Notes: a model not told the origin generated them from the sequence alone. 23,401 bases of DNA from Eubacteriales Family XIII. Incertae Sedis bacterium (GCA_031289235.1 JAITPU010000062.1:1-23401); one strand, 5' to 3'; shown: positions 7,701-15,551, numbered from the stretch's first letter. Numbers and translations: made by a program.

Positions 7701-10529
7701 GAAAAAGAAAATGTGCGGTACATCGCCGGCGCGATGATTACTTTTGACAATAACAGGGATTATTCATACGGATATCTGAAGGGAATTTACGACGATACAG
7801 ATCTTTCGAAGCAAAATTACAGCGGAAGCAGAAATTGCCTGCCCCTTTGCGATCCCGGCAGACCGCTTATCGCGAAGATGATAGGAAACAAGGTTTATCT
7901 GCAGCTCGGAGCGGATTTTGACGATGATCCTGATTTGCTCTGGGATCCGATAATGGCGCCTCTATACATTTTTGACTTATCGTCAAAAACTGTCGACATA
8001 CAGCACAGCTCGTTGTTCGGCTTCGGTTCTTTTACAGAATACAGCGCAAAATCCGACGCCCTGTACGCCGCGAGTCTGACGTTCAACAACTACGCGGAGC
8101 TGAGCGTGGAAAACAGGGCGAAATACATGGTCTCCGCGTGGAATCAAAGCGCGGGCGATATTCTCTGCCGTTACATGAGAGGATATATGAAGTCCGAACG
8201 AAAGGACTATAATGCCGTCGTTTTACTGGATCATAAGAACCAATACGCGGAAGCTTCGGCCTCTCTCTCGCCGCTCGCCGGAGACAGTGTTTTCGTAAAA
8301 ATAGCGGATACAAAAACCGTACATCTCACAGAAGATATTGTGAATAAAATAACAAAACCTGACGAAATTTCGAATAAGTTGGTGATCGTCAGGCCAAAGT
8401 CCCCGTCGATGGAGAGCGGAATCAGCCGCGGCTATCAGTTCGACCGAAACAGAACTTACTATTATGAGTACGAGGCGAAATTTACGGGAGCGTCGCCGGA
8501 GGGGCTTTTATCCTTCTCCGTGAATACAGTCAAAGGCGAAGAGAGTGCGGGCGCGGAAAAATACTATGTCGTCGGCGCGGAATTTGACGACTTCAGCGGC
8601 GGCAGGGAAAGCGTATTCACATATCCCGAGGACAGAGCGGCGACAGGCGAATATATAGGCGCTGCTTTAAATTCAGGGTCGAGCAAGACTTCCGCCGATC
8701 GTTTCGACAGCAGCGACATTAGTTTTAGCGTACCGGAAGGGAGAGAAGCGGTGCTGTCTTTCGACTATAAGTGCACTTTCAACGGGATTGACTCGTATAT
8801 CGCTGTTGACGGGCGCAGATGGAGCGGTGTCCGGGCGCCGGGCGGCGGATATTATGTGCATGACGTCGTTTTGCGGCCGGGCACACATACGATTTACGTT
8901 CGCGTACAAGATCTGTGCGAACTGCCGGCGAACGCGTACATAATCATAAATAACCTGGAGCTCAATTATATTTCCAAAACTCCTCCCGAAGAAAACGCGC
9001 TGACTCCGATCCCGCTTAAGAGCGCCGCAGAGGATGGCTGGACGAAGTACGAGGGAAGCGTCAAGGGGATAGGCCGCGTCAAAAGCTACCGTTCGGAAAG
9101 CTTGTCCGCGGACGCTGCGACGGATCCCGCGAATGAAGGCAGTTTCTTCGCTGACGGGGATGATGATAAAATATATTTCGAAGATGAAAACTGGCAGAAT
9201 ACCGGAATTTTCAGCTTAAAGGCAAGCGGTGCAGAGGAATGGCGGCTGCGCGATTTCCGTGTCTATTATATCTCCGGCGGCGAACGGGTATATGTTCATG
9301 AAGACAGCCTTGAAAGCGCAGGAGAACTCTCCGCCTGGAACGCGGACAACGCGGCGGTAAGCATAGTGGATGAAAGTCCCGCCTCCGCGGAAAGAGAAGC
9401 CGGCGCCATGGTTTATAAAAAAGGAGAGCCGGTGCTTCACAACATCTTCTATTCCGACTACGAAAACGATCCGGCAGAGCAGTCTTTCTGGAGGTACGCG
9501 CACACTCCGTTTAGCGACGGCCCGCATCCGGAGGCTGATATTATCAAAGACCCGCTGGGAAAGCTTGTATCGGCGCGAGGCGTGACCCTTGCGGACTGCA
9601 TCAGCAGGTTCTATATAGACGGCAAATATGTGGCGGAACATTGGAGAATGGACGATACCGACCGCGCCGGAGACGATGGCGTTGACCATGGAAAATATAA
9701 CAAATTCAGCAATTCGGAATCCGTGACTTTCTATATCGAATCCGACGGGGAAGCTCCGTGGGTGAATTACATAAAAACCGACCCGGGCGTCGTAATGGAA
9801 AGAAAACAGTTCAAAATTATAATCGGTGTTGATGACAAGGAGAAGGACAGTCTCACGCTGCAAACCGAAGTATATCTTGACGGCAAGCTGTTTTACAGCC
9901 ACTGCGCGAACGGGCTGGAGGCGGATGAAGATGGCTTGTATCCCGTAGTGAGCACGGATTTAGCTCCGGCGGCGGAGACCGGCGTGTACAGCGTGGTATG
10001 CACAGTCAGCGATCAGAGCGGCGCGGGGATCGGGAAATACGAGTTTACAGTCGTTTCAGAAGGAAAGATAGAAGGTCTCGTCCATCATACGGACCAATGG
10101 GACGAAAATCGGAAACTATATAATGTAAAGCGGTTCGGTGACGAGATAAACAGGGAGATTCCCTACGCGGATTACGTCAAACTGTCGCTGCCCCGAAAGA
10201 GAGGCGTCAACGTGTTCTGGTCGGGCGAACGCTTCTTGCTGCGGGCGGATGTCGCGGGAGATCCCGAGAGAGTGACGTGCGAAATTCGCGATTACGCCCA
10301 GTATAATACCGTCATGACCGACGCGGGAACGAAGAACGGCGAGGGCGAGCGGATCTACGAAGGCAGTCTGTGGTGGAGCGACATGATCAATAAATGGGGG
10401 AGAACGACGCCCGCGGAACTGACCTTCGTATTTAACGCCTATTATGACGGAGACGTCGTCAAAACCTGTGAAGCGAAAGTTATAGTAGACAGCAAAGAGG
10501 ATTATTGGCAGCTGCACAGACTGTATTAG
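4719..10529 (+). CDS. Giant secreted multidomain protein with beta-propeller core
   Basis: A 1936-residue protein. Residues 1-34 form a signal peptide (basic start, LTVALTAAMITGL core, cleavage near ASSAE). An unrecognised Tyr/Asn-rich region covers about 40-250, Ig- or fibronectin-like beta segments about 250-690, and a charged helical stretch (KAEILLLAASQAEYADITAR) starts near 689. A PQQ/kelch-like propeller spans about 760-1130, with blade signatures such as LTAYDARTGNEKWAY. A jelly-roll, carbohydrate-binding-like segment covers about 1230-1425, and more beta-sandwich modules run to the end. No transmembrane anchor, LPXTG or SLH motif is seen at the C-terminus, so attachment is unexplained. 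The ATG at 4719 has AGGGAG 8 bases upstream; an in-frame TTG at 4698 lacks a site. It lies between an SLH protein and a Tad-like locus, which suggests a pilus-associated adhesin or surface sensor. Function is inference. Confidence 0.7.
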   Translation: MYRKYHKIFRRMLTVALTAAMITGLTPPLASSAETVTIRTTHYNLITGVVFAWCNSSGVWQNGIKPGSVYSYYNTVFVGNNYENVIVYNYNSSVASSGSQGYFNFDDSQRYHWNKNSVTQTKYDYDRNYTLNAASGIFLDGMNSYNPSTGNIAIHFSGSLIGGYDVKTAIASGYLSKVEALLGGASSANKAALDAMNPGKSSFNKNVKGYMYFFPAIIQYDVITTKEIYPPAETPTLGALTAYLDLPSTGVRNQAYTVKDASVISGLTVKDAVLKKKKGGEWQTLVTWPGPGKAERNTGGKIDQTEDSACEITYELTVTATNGATGMDTKKIIIRDDRSTEIKAELSVPNVVYEGHSVRASDNSRYYVNGEYVPSVEMYNAGDARNEYAASPDSGAMMEPLEVYDREITWPKTGNYSVTLNIASPIDGKKDSDTKPVEVLKTPAIFGNLSGNPMENRKQTVAGQIVTNPNYPLREVWVEIKEKESGESVKLYKGSELVNSENIKTRKIEEKGSDKYFTNIELPFLTKYHERKDFIYTIYAEDSRGQTARFEREFTVVPDRSPQPDIGLATEFIRKAGSNTAEIAVADLSKADPGDQLERIWYVSSAGIFKNAEEISGYADLAFGAGREISFEKEGVGPVDVKIRVKDVWTDETLPEYINESDYHTAESGVYRTEVSNVAPVVSLEARKAKKAEILLLAASQAEYADITARKNELERMFIEKGIDANLVLRKLEPLPAETPGVNRIFDIEKAFGANGKNSFLEKNSFTVDNDTFYLMTGEWKGGNSSYYPQAPYRLTAYDARTGNEKWAYSMNSGVSGEFGHDDVNKYLYFYSDTQTRVFDKYAGACLGVLNFPVGKQNYIVNENLYYFRNNGVYRADLKKGEAERVYATPVSGPSRMIGGKIHFFTNKGDGEIYRGIFDPESEKIVMRRLPTSDDPAWSQSRCIGIDSGGVVVVAAESPYTGGYNAKAVATNIYDAGDALIKTISVQSPTPVYDEKENVRYIAGAMITFDNNRDYSYGYLKGIYDDTDLSKQNYSGSRNCLPLCDPGRPLIAKMIGNKVYLQLGADFDDDPDLLWDPIMAPLYIFDLSSKTVDIQHSSLFGFGSFTEYSAKSDALYAASLTFNNYAELSVENRAKYMVSAWNQSAGDILCRYMRGYMKSERKDYNAVVLLDHKNQYAEASASLSPLAGDSVFVKIADTKTVHLTEDIVNKITKPDEISNKLVIVRPKSPSMESGISRGYQFDRNRTYYYEYEAKFTGASPEGLLSFSVNTVKGEESAGAEKYYVVGAEFDDFSGGRESVFTYPEDRAATGEYIGAALNSGSSKTSADRFDSSDISFSVPEGREAVLSFDYKCTFNGIDSYIAVDGRRWSGVRAPGGGYYVHDVVLRPGTHTIYVRVQDLCELPANAYIIINNLELNYISKTPPEENALTPIPLKSAAEDGWTKYEGSVKGIGRVKSYRSESLSADAATDPANEGSFFADGDDDKIYFEDENWQNTGIFSLKASGAEEWRLRDFRVYYISGGERVYVHEDSLESAGELSAWNADNAAVSIVDESPASAEREAGAMVYKKGEPVLHNIFYSDYENDPAEQSFWRYAHTPFSDGPHPEADIIKDPLGKLVSARGVTLADCISRFYIDGKYVAEHWRMDDTDRAGDDGVDHGKYNKFSNSESVTFYIESDGEAPWVNYIKTDPGVVMERKQFKIIIGVDDKEKDSLTLQTEVYLDGKLFYSHCANGLEADEDGLYPVVSTDLAPAAETGVYSVVCTVSDQSGAGIGKYEFTVVSEGKIEGLVHHTDQWDENRKLYNVKRFGDEINREIPYADYVKLSLPRKRGVNVFWSGERFLLRADVAGDPERVTCEIRDYAQYNTVMTDAGTKNGEGERIYEGSLWWSDMINKWGRTTPAELTFVFNAYYDGDVVKTCEAKVIVDSKEDYWQLHRLY

Positions 10530-10621
10530 GCTTATCGCTCCTCGGCCGCTATGCAAGGCGGAATATAGTTTTGAATAACGAGGCTCCTCGAAAAATTTTA
10601 TAATTTCGGATGAAAAACTTA

Positions 10622-10649
10622 TTGACAAAATTAAAATAAATGGTATTAT
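10622..10649 (+). promoter_or_regulatory. Promoter of the Tad-like locus
   Basis: A perfect TTGACA at 10622-10627 is followed after 16 bases by TATTAT at 10644-10649. A second TATTAT at 10663-10668, created by a tandem duplication, lacks a matching -35. Together with the giant gene's stop at 10529, this shows that the pilus genes can be transcribed separately from the giant gene. Confidence 0.7.
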
Positions 10650-10679
10650 AGTAAATAAATGGTATTATAGTAAATAAAT
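10633..10679 (+). repeat. 19-bp tandem repeat across the -10 region, about 2.5 copies
   Basis: The unit TAAATAAATGGTATTATAG occurs at 10633-10651 (first base A instead of T), exactly at 10652-10670, and as a partial TAAATAAAT at 10671-10679. It duplicates the promoter -10 and ends just before the ribosome binding site. Copy-number change would alter promoter-to-gene spacing. The 12-mer TAGTAAATAAAT recurs once more in the window, at 22531-22542. Confidence 0.8.
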
Positions 10680-10695
10680 TGGAAGGAGCGGGGAT

Positions 10696-11352
10696 TTGGA
10701 TCGCTGGAAAGTTTGTATAGGCGCGCTGCTGATCGTGGCGGCTGTGGCGGGACTTGTGTTTTGGGAGGCGCTGGGACGAAATATGATCCTCATGGACGAA
10801 GTGCTCGTGGCGAAGGAAAACATTGAAACGGGAAGCCGCCTGAGCGCGGAAATGCTGCGGCCTATGCTGCTGCCGAAAGAAAGCGTAATAGAGGGGTCAT
10901 TGACGGCAGAAAGCCTGCCGCGGGCGCAGGGGCGGAAGATAGATAGGTTGATTCAAAAAAATCAGCAACTTTCTCCGAAGAACTTTGAAAATGAAGAAGA
11001 AAAACTGAAAAGCGGAGAAAGCTTTTATGTTTTGGAAAAAAGTTGGATCGCCATGCGGTCCAGCAGCCTCCGCAGAGGAGATGTAGTAAGCGTTTTTTCG
11101 GAGGACGGGAGCCGTCGCTTCGGAGATTTTAAACTTGCCTTCGTGAAAAGCGGCAGTGAAGAGGAAGTCAGGGATATTTCCCGAGCGGGAGAAATAATCC
11201 ATCATGATATAAGCCCTGCGGAGCGTACCGACAGTGATCTTGTGATCAGTCACGTTGAAATTATCGCAAATCAAGACGAATATTTCGAAATACGGAATTT
11301 CGCGATGGACAGAGAACAGCCTTCGCTGATATTGGTGCTTCACGACGCCTGA
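10696..11352 (+). CDS. CpaB/RcpC-like SAF-domain protein of the pilus locus
   Basis: A 218-residue protein with an N-terminal membrane segment at about 7-24 (CIGALLIVAAVAGLVFW) and then a SAF-like domain at about 35-95 (VLVAKENIETGSRLSAEMLRP). This is the CpaB/RcpC architecture; CpaB proteins are periplasmic or extracytoplasmic parts of Tad pili, where the SAF domain may bind glycan. The remaining 120 residues are beta-rich and unassigned. It starts with TTG at 10696, supported by GGAAGGAG at 10681-10688, 7 bases upstream; no ATG nearby gives the membrane segment. It is the first gene after the 10622 promoter and has no prepilin or secretin neighbour. Family call is moderate to good. Confidence 0.7.
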   Translation: MDRWKVCIGALLIVAAVAGLVFWEALGRNMILMDEVLVAKENIETGSRLSAEMLRPMLLPKESVIEGSLTAESLPRAQGRKIDRLIQKNQQLSPKNFENEEEKLKSGESFYVLEKSWIAMRSSSLRRGDVVSVFSEDGSRRFGDFKLAFVKSGSEEEVRDISRAGEIIHHDISPAERTDSDLVISHVEIIANQDEYFEIRNFAMDREQPSLILVLHDA

Positions 11353-11420
11353 AGCCTTTCCGACCACAAGTTATTTTAATCTTTTAAAACTTTGGCGGAA
11401 GGCGCCGCCGGCTTAATATG

Positions 11421-11479
11421 ATACTGTTTTCCGCCGTCCGTTCCAAAATTTGGAACGGAATCTAAATAAGAAACAGTAT
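11421..11479 (+). promoter_or_regulatory. Nested inverted repeats upstream of the CpaE-like gene
   Basis: An outer pair of 9-base arms, ATACTGTTT at 11421-11429 and AAACAGTAT at 11471-11479, encloses a perfect inner palindrome at 11437-11459 (11-bp arms around a single A, core CCGTTCCAAA). The whole unit fills the 150-base gap between two genes of the locus and ends 23 bases before the TTG start. The single-base centre fits a DNA operator better than an RNA hairpin, while the outer arms could close an RNA cruciform. A weak promoter candidate, TTGGCG at 11392-11397 with TATGAT at 11417-11422 (19-base spacer), overlaps the left arm. Confidence 0.6.
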
Positions 11480-11502
11480 GAATTGAAAATGGAGAGAGAG
11501 AA

Positions 11503-12279
11503 TTGAACGGGATATATGTATTTCACGGCGTCGATCATAAAGTGGGGACGACGATGGTGGCGCAGTCGGCGGCGGAGATGCTGGCGGATCGCTGTACCGA
11601 TAAAAAAGTGCTGTTTGCCGCGCTGAACGGCAGAGAGAGCATGGATTACGTTCGGGAGAAAACGGAGAGCGTCGATGCGATGAAAGACAGAGTGGAAAAC
11701 AGGCTGCTGAACACGTCGGAATTGCAAAGGCTTTGCGTCAGGGCGGGAAAGATGTATCTTCTGGCCGGTACAGTAAACGAAGAATACGAGCGCTGTTATA
11801 TGCCTGAAAACGCCGTTTATATTCTTGAGGCGGCAGCGAAGCTTTTTGATATCATCGTCGTGGACGCCGGCAACAACATCGACAACGGCCTCGCCGTCGG
11901 CGCCATATCGGTCTGCGGGGAACTGTTTCTCGTCATGACACAGCAGGAGAGCATTTTGGCGCGTTGGGAAAAGAGACAGCGGATATATGAACGGCTGCGG
12001 ATTGTGCCTGACGTCTACGTGCTGAACCGCTATTTCGAAAAGGATATTTATCCGGCGGATTATGTTGCCAGACGGTGCGGAAAAGAAGGTGAGCGATTCG
12101 GCAGGGTCCGTTTCGTTTACTCGGGCAGGCGAGCCGAAATCGAAAGAAAAACGCTGCTGAATTATCCGGAAGACGGATTTAGAGCGGATATCGCGCGATT
12201 GGCCGCGCCGATTGCGGAGCATTATGGGTACGCGGAACAGGAACGAAAGAGAAAGAAATTATGGAAAAATTTTATTTAG
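11503..12279 (+). CDS. MinD/ParA-like ATPase, CpaE/TadZ-like, with degenerate P-loop
   Basis: A 258-residue protein of the MinD/ParA-like family, in the locus position of TadZ/CpaE, which localises Tad pilus assembly. The expected deviant Walker A (KGGxGKTT) reads VDHKVGTTMVAQ at 10-21: the GTT part stays, but the first lysine position is Asp and the second is Thr. The switch motif is clear (FDIIVVDAGNNID at 115-127, D121). The receiver-like N-terminal domain of classical CpaE is missing. The C-terminus is strongly basic (ERKRKKLWKNF). The TTG start at 11503 has GGAGAG 8-9 bases upstream. It overlaps the next gene by 19 bases, which suggests coupled translation. Nucleotide binding is possible, as in TadZ proteins lacking the lysine; hydrolysis is doubtful. 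Confidence 0.65.
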   Translation: MNGIYVFHGVDHKVGTTMVAQSAAEMLADRCTDKKVLFAALNGRESMDYVREKTESVDAMKDRVENRLLNTSELQRLCVRAGKMYLLAGTVNEEYERCYMPENAVYILEAAAKLFDIIVVDAGNNIDNGLAVGAISVCGELFLVMTQQESILARWEKRQRIYERLRIVPDVYVLNRYFEKDIYPADYVARRCGKEGERFGRVRFVYSGRRAEIERKTLLNYPEDGFRADIARLAAPIAEHYGYAEQERKRKKLWKNFI

Positions 12280-13622
12280 ACCGTTATCTGGCGCGGCAGC
12301 CCGGTTCCGGCGGCGCGGGAATGGATTTCGAAAAAATCTGCAAACAGATCGCCCTTGATTTTATGTTGGAATGGGAGAAAGGGAGAGAGGATGTAAATCA
12401 GGTTCTGGAAATTCAGAAAAACGCCATCATAGGCTATGCAAAGGAAGTAGGTTATTTTAAAAGCAAAATCGCCGGCTTCATCAAAAAATACAAGGCGGGC
12501 AGCGTGATATGTCCACATTGGTATCAGAGCCTTGAAGACGCGATATATCACGAGAACTGGGGACTCGCCGGCGTCGCCGAATGGTTTGGAGAGGCCATGC
12601 GGGACAGCAGTTCCGCAAAAGTGATCGGCGACAGAATATACTTTATGGAAGACGGCGCCATGAACCTGAAGCCGCAGAAAATCGCGAAGGAAAGGAGAGA
12701 GCAACTGGTACGGGCTTTTCTGCTGCTGACTCCGCAGGAACGGCTGGATAAGGAGTTTCACGAGATATATATGCTGGACGGCACGCGGGTCACGATTTTC
12801 CGTGGCGGGATGACCAAGAGCGATCAGGACGTCATCATCTTCCGAAGATATGTAGTTCCGACATACAGCTTTGAGGAACAGGCCGCGCGCGGAAGTATAC
12901 CGGCCGAGGCGATTCCGCTTTTTCACAGTATGGTGGATACCGGATATAACGTCGCGTTTTGCGGCGCGGTGCGTTCCGCGAAGACCACATTTCTCTCGAC
13001 ATGGCAAAGCTATGAAGACGCGCGGCTTGAGGGGGTAATGGTGGAGACGGACCCGGAGATTCCGCTTCATAAGCTGATGCCCGAAGCGCCCATAGTACAG
13101 CTCATCGCGGATCATGAAAAACTGAAAAATATCGCGAAAAACCTTCTGCGAAGCGATGGAGATTATTTTATTCTGGCGGAGGCTCGCGACGGCGTAGCCT
13201 TGGATACCGCCGTGCGGATGGCCCGAAAGGGTACGCGGCGCATGAAGATCACGTTTCATACGCGGGATCCCCTGTCCTTTTCTTATGATATCGCTGTGGA
13301 AATCATCAGGAGCATGGGCGGAGAACTTGAGCAGACGGCGGTCAGAGTGGCGGGAAGTTTCGATTATGTGTTTCATTTCATCCAACTCAGGCAGAAGAAT
13401 CAGAAACGGCTGAAAGGTGTCTATGAGCTGGGCTTGGATGAAAAAACGAGAAAGATCGTCATGCGGGAAATCTGCCGTTACCGGTACGAGCGGGACGACT
13501 GGATGTGGAATTTCCACATAAGCGAAGATAAGCGCCGCGCGGGAGAAGAAGAGGATCCGGAAGCCTACCGGCGTTTTGAGGCAGAGTTGCGAAGGCTGGC
13601 GAAGAATGCGGTAAAATCGTGA
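12261..13622 (+). CDS. Divergent CpaF/TadA-type secretion ATPase
   Basis: A 453-residue T2SS/T4P/Tad-family ATPase, the motor that would power pilus assembly at the inner face of the membrane. The C-terminal half lines up with CpaF: Walker A GAVRSAKTT at 235-243, Asp-box-like VETDPEIPL at 261-269, Walker B DYFILAEARD at 301-310 with E307, and His box KITFHTRDP with H333. Several positions are unusual: the last P-loop Gly is Ala (A240), the usual TGHDGS is replaced by RKGTRR, and TTIHAN by ITFHTR. The N-terminal domain is helical, as in CpaF. It starts at the ATG at 12261 inside the end of the previous gene; the Shine-Dalgarno site is weak, so coupling is likely. Family call good, activity uncertain. 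Confidence 0.75.
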   Translation: MEKFYLDRYLARQPGSGGAGMDFEKICKQIALDFMLEWEKGREDVNQVLEIQKNAIIGYAKEVGYFKSKIAGFIKKYKAGSVICPHWYQSLEDAIYHENWGLAGVAEWFGEAMRDSSSAKVIGDRIYFMEDGAMNLKPQKIAKERREQLVRAFLLLTPQERLDKEFHEIYMLDGTRVTIFRGGMTKSDQDVIIFRRYVVPTYSFEEQAARGSIPAEAIPLFHSMVDTGYNVAFCGAVRSAKTTFLSTWQSYEDARLEGVMVETDPEIPLHKLMPEAPIVQLIADHEKLKNIAKNLLRSDGDYFILAEARDGVALDTAVRMARKGTRRMKITFHTRDPLSFSYDIAVEIIRSMGGELEQTAVRVAGSFDYVFHFIQLRQKNQKRLKGVYELGLDEKTRKIVMREICRYRYERDDWMWNFHISEDKRRAGEEEDPEAYRRFEAELRRLAKNAVKS

Positions 13623-13672
13623 TGCGAAATCCGAAATGCGTGAGCGCGGGAAAGAAAAAGGAGGCGGGTGAT

Positions 13673-14620
13673 ATGCAAGCCGGCGTGATAAATGTGTTAG
13701 TTCAGGCGTTTTTGTATCTGCTGCTGGCGGGCGGCATATTTCTTTCGGCGCAAAATTCGCTGAAAAGTCTGGCGCTGTGGTTCAAAACCAGACGGCGGCT
13801 GTATATCGGAAACCGGAAAGAGAAAAAGACCGGCAAGATTGAGGCCCACGTTGAAGTCCTGCTGTCGATGGTGTTGGGGCGAAAAATTTCGGCGGACGTC
13901 TTCCTGCTTTTTAACGCGCTGTTTCTGCTTTTAGTTCTCGTTTTCGGGATACGGACGTTGCCGGCGCCGCTTGCGTGCCTTATCGCCGTTATGATGGGCG
14001 GTATGCCTTACCTGCTGCTTAGGGTACGGCTGGAAACTCTTCGCAGGCGCGGCAGTATGGAAGGCGAGCGGCTCGTCGCGGCGCTGCTCAACCAATACAG
14101 AATTGAGAATTGCAATATGTACGAGACTATAGAAAAGGTAGTGGCGTCGGGAAACGATTATAAGGTATGCCGGAATTTGCTGTTCCGTATGCTGTTGGAA
14201 ATCAGAAGCACGGGCGACAGCGGGAAAATACAAAAAGCGACGGAACGTTTTTCTAAAGCGTTGCAAACGAACTGGGGCCGTATGCTGGCTCATAATATCC
14301 GCGTCAGCGTGGAATATGGCATGGATGTTTCACTGGGGATCGAAGATATTCTGATACAGCTCAGAGAAGCGCGGGTGATCGCGGAGGAACGCAAGAGGCT
14401 AAACGGCGAATCTGTCAGGATAACAGCCTTCCTCGCGCCGCTCTTATACTCCGGATCGGTTTTGTTGTCGGTGCGCTTCCTTGGGATCCCGTTGCGTGAA
14501 TTTGTGAAAAATCAGGTCGGAACGCCGGAGGGCTTCGTGCTGCTGACATTCATCGTCTTTATGTTTCTGCTCAATATCGTTCTGATCGAGCTGGTCATGA
14601 ATCAGCGGCTGGATTTTTGA
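13673..14620 (+). CDS. TadB-like inner-membrane platform protein
   Basis: A 315-residue membrane protein with the layout of the T2SSF/TadB family: a membrane segment at about 5-25, a pair at about 76-93 and 95-116, a cytoplasmic helical domain at about 120-245 (ERLVAALLNQYRIENCNMYE), and two C-terminal segments at about 250-272 and 288-308. TadB and TadC form the platform on which the CpaF motor acts. The ATG at 13673 is chosen because AAGGAGG at 13658-13664 is 8 bases before it; a GTG at 13619 overlapping the previous stop has no site. The TadC-like partner follows. Confidence 0.7.
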   Translation: MQAGVINVLVQAFLYLLLAGGIFLSAQNSLKSLALWFKTRRRLYIGNRKEKKTGKIEAHVEVLLSMVLGRKISADVFLLFNALFLLLVLVFGIRTLPAPLACLIAVMMGGMPYLLLRVRLETLRRRGSMEGERLVAALLNQYRIENCNMYETIEKVVASGNDYKVCRNLLFRMLLEIRSTGDSGKIQKATERFSKALQTNWGRMLAHNIRVSVEYGMDVSLGIEDILIQLREARVIAEERKRLNGESVRITAFLAPLLYSGSVLLSVRFLGIPLREFVKNQVGTPEGFVLLTFIVFMFLLNIVLIELVMNQRLDF

Positions 14621-14673
14621 GCGTAACCAAAGCGGAAGGATTTTGTGAGGATAAGAAAAGGAGGGATATTTTT

Positions 14674-15318
14674 GTGGATTGGTCGTATTTAGCTTACGGA
14701 ATTTTAATCATTTTAACCGCGGCCGGCGTATGGCTGCTCTTGCCTGAATGGAAACGATTGAATGTGATCGAAGGCGGAAGGCGGAGAATAAGTCTGGCGG
14801 AAAAGAAGGCGGATAAATACAGGGCCGCTTTCCGGGAAAGACTGGCGAAAGAGAAGAAAGAAAAGGAAGTGTATGAAGCGATCGGGTTTCTTCGAAACAT
14901 CATCGCCGTAGATATGGGCGAAAAAATGAGCGCGGACCTGGTACTTCAAAAACTTGCCGAAAACGAAGGTTTGATGCGGCCGGTATACGTGCGGCTGCTC
15001 AGCCTGCACAGGTTGAATAAAAAGAAAGAAGAGGAGGAGTTTTTTGAGAGTGAAGTGCGTGGCGACGTCGGCAAGGATTTTATAAGGATCATACTTCAAT
15101 GGGATGAAATAAATCCGGCGGAGCTTAACGCCGCGCTGCTTTCGTATCAGAAAGCCATCAAAGAGACGCGCACCACCTCGCAAAAGAGACGGGACGAGGT
15201 GATAAGCGATTTAATTTATCTGCCGGTGGTAATCAACGTATTGTCGATATTCCTGAATTTTGTGTATGTAGCCTATTTTATGCAGCAGAAAGAAATGCTT
15301 CAGGGAATTTTTATGTAA
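14674..15318 (+). CDS. TadC-like inner-membrane platform protein
   Basis: A 214-residue protein with an N-terminal membrane segment at about 5-23 (LAYGILIILTAAGVWLLL), a long basic and acidic helical region that may be coiled (about 35-70), and a C-terminal membrane segment near 184-205 (LIYLPVVINVLSIFLNFVYVAYF). Position directly after the TadB-like gene and the soluble-helix-then-membrane layout suggest the TadC role, though it is shorter than typical TadC (about 300 residues) and sequence similarity is weak by eye. The GTG at 14674 has AAAGGAGG at 14657-14664, 9 bases upstream; a TTG at 14617 overlapping the previous stop has none. Confidence 0.55.
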   Translation: MDWSYLAYGILIILTAAGVWLLLPEWKRLNVIEGGRRRISLAEKKADKYRAAFRERLAKEKKEKEVYEAIGFLRNIIAVDMGEKMSADLVLQKLAENEGLMRPVYVRLLSLHRLNKKKEEEEFFESEVRGDVGKDFIRIILQWDEINPAELNAALLSYQKAIKETRTTSQKRRDEVISDLIYLPVVINVLSIFLNFVYVAYFMQQKEMLQGIFM

Positions 15319-15359
15319 ATAAATATAAATAAACATATAAAAAAAAGGAGGAAAAAGAG

Positions 15360-15503
15360 ATGAAACAGACGATAATTTTATTGACAACCGTTATTTTGGG
15401 GATTGCGATCTCAGTCATGATTCTCCAGTTTAAGGACACGACTCAGATGCTTACCGACAGTACCGTAGGAAAAATGGAAGACCAGCTGGATGTATATGAG
15501 TAA
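15360..15503 (+). CDS. 47-residue single-pass membrane protein, candidate small pilin
   Basis: A short gene with a strong AAGGAGG at 15345-15351 and an ATG at 15360. The protein begins MKQTIILLTTVILGIAISVM, a hydrophobic helix of about 20 residues, and ends in a short acidic tail (MEDQLDVYE). Size and position match Flp-type major pilins, which sit in Tad loci as very short proteins. However, the classical prepilin site (Gly before the hydrophobic helix and Glu at +5) is not visible, so processing would be non-standard. It could instead be an integral accessory protein. The strong site suggests high expression. Confidence 0.65.
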   Translation: MKQTIILLTTVILGIAISVMILQFKDTTQMLTDSTVGKMEDQLDVYE

Positions 15504-15551
15504 GGTTCCGCGAAATGTGAGGCGTTTTACGGTGGCCGGACGGAGAGCGGT

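Noticed and set aside
10579..10590. CGAG/CTCG hairpin after the giant gene followed by an AT-rich run
   Set aside because: A 4-bp stem is too short for an intrinsic terminator, and the following run is mixed A and T.
12276..13517. 413-codon open frame on the minus strand
   Set aside because: It lies fully opposite the CpaF-like gene, has no ribosome binding site, and its translation is low-complexity His/Arg/Leu-rich with no domain; a shadow of the GC-rich coding strand.
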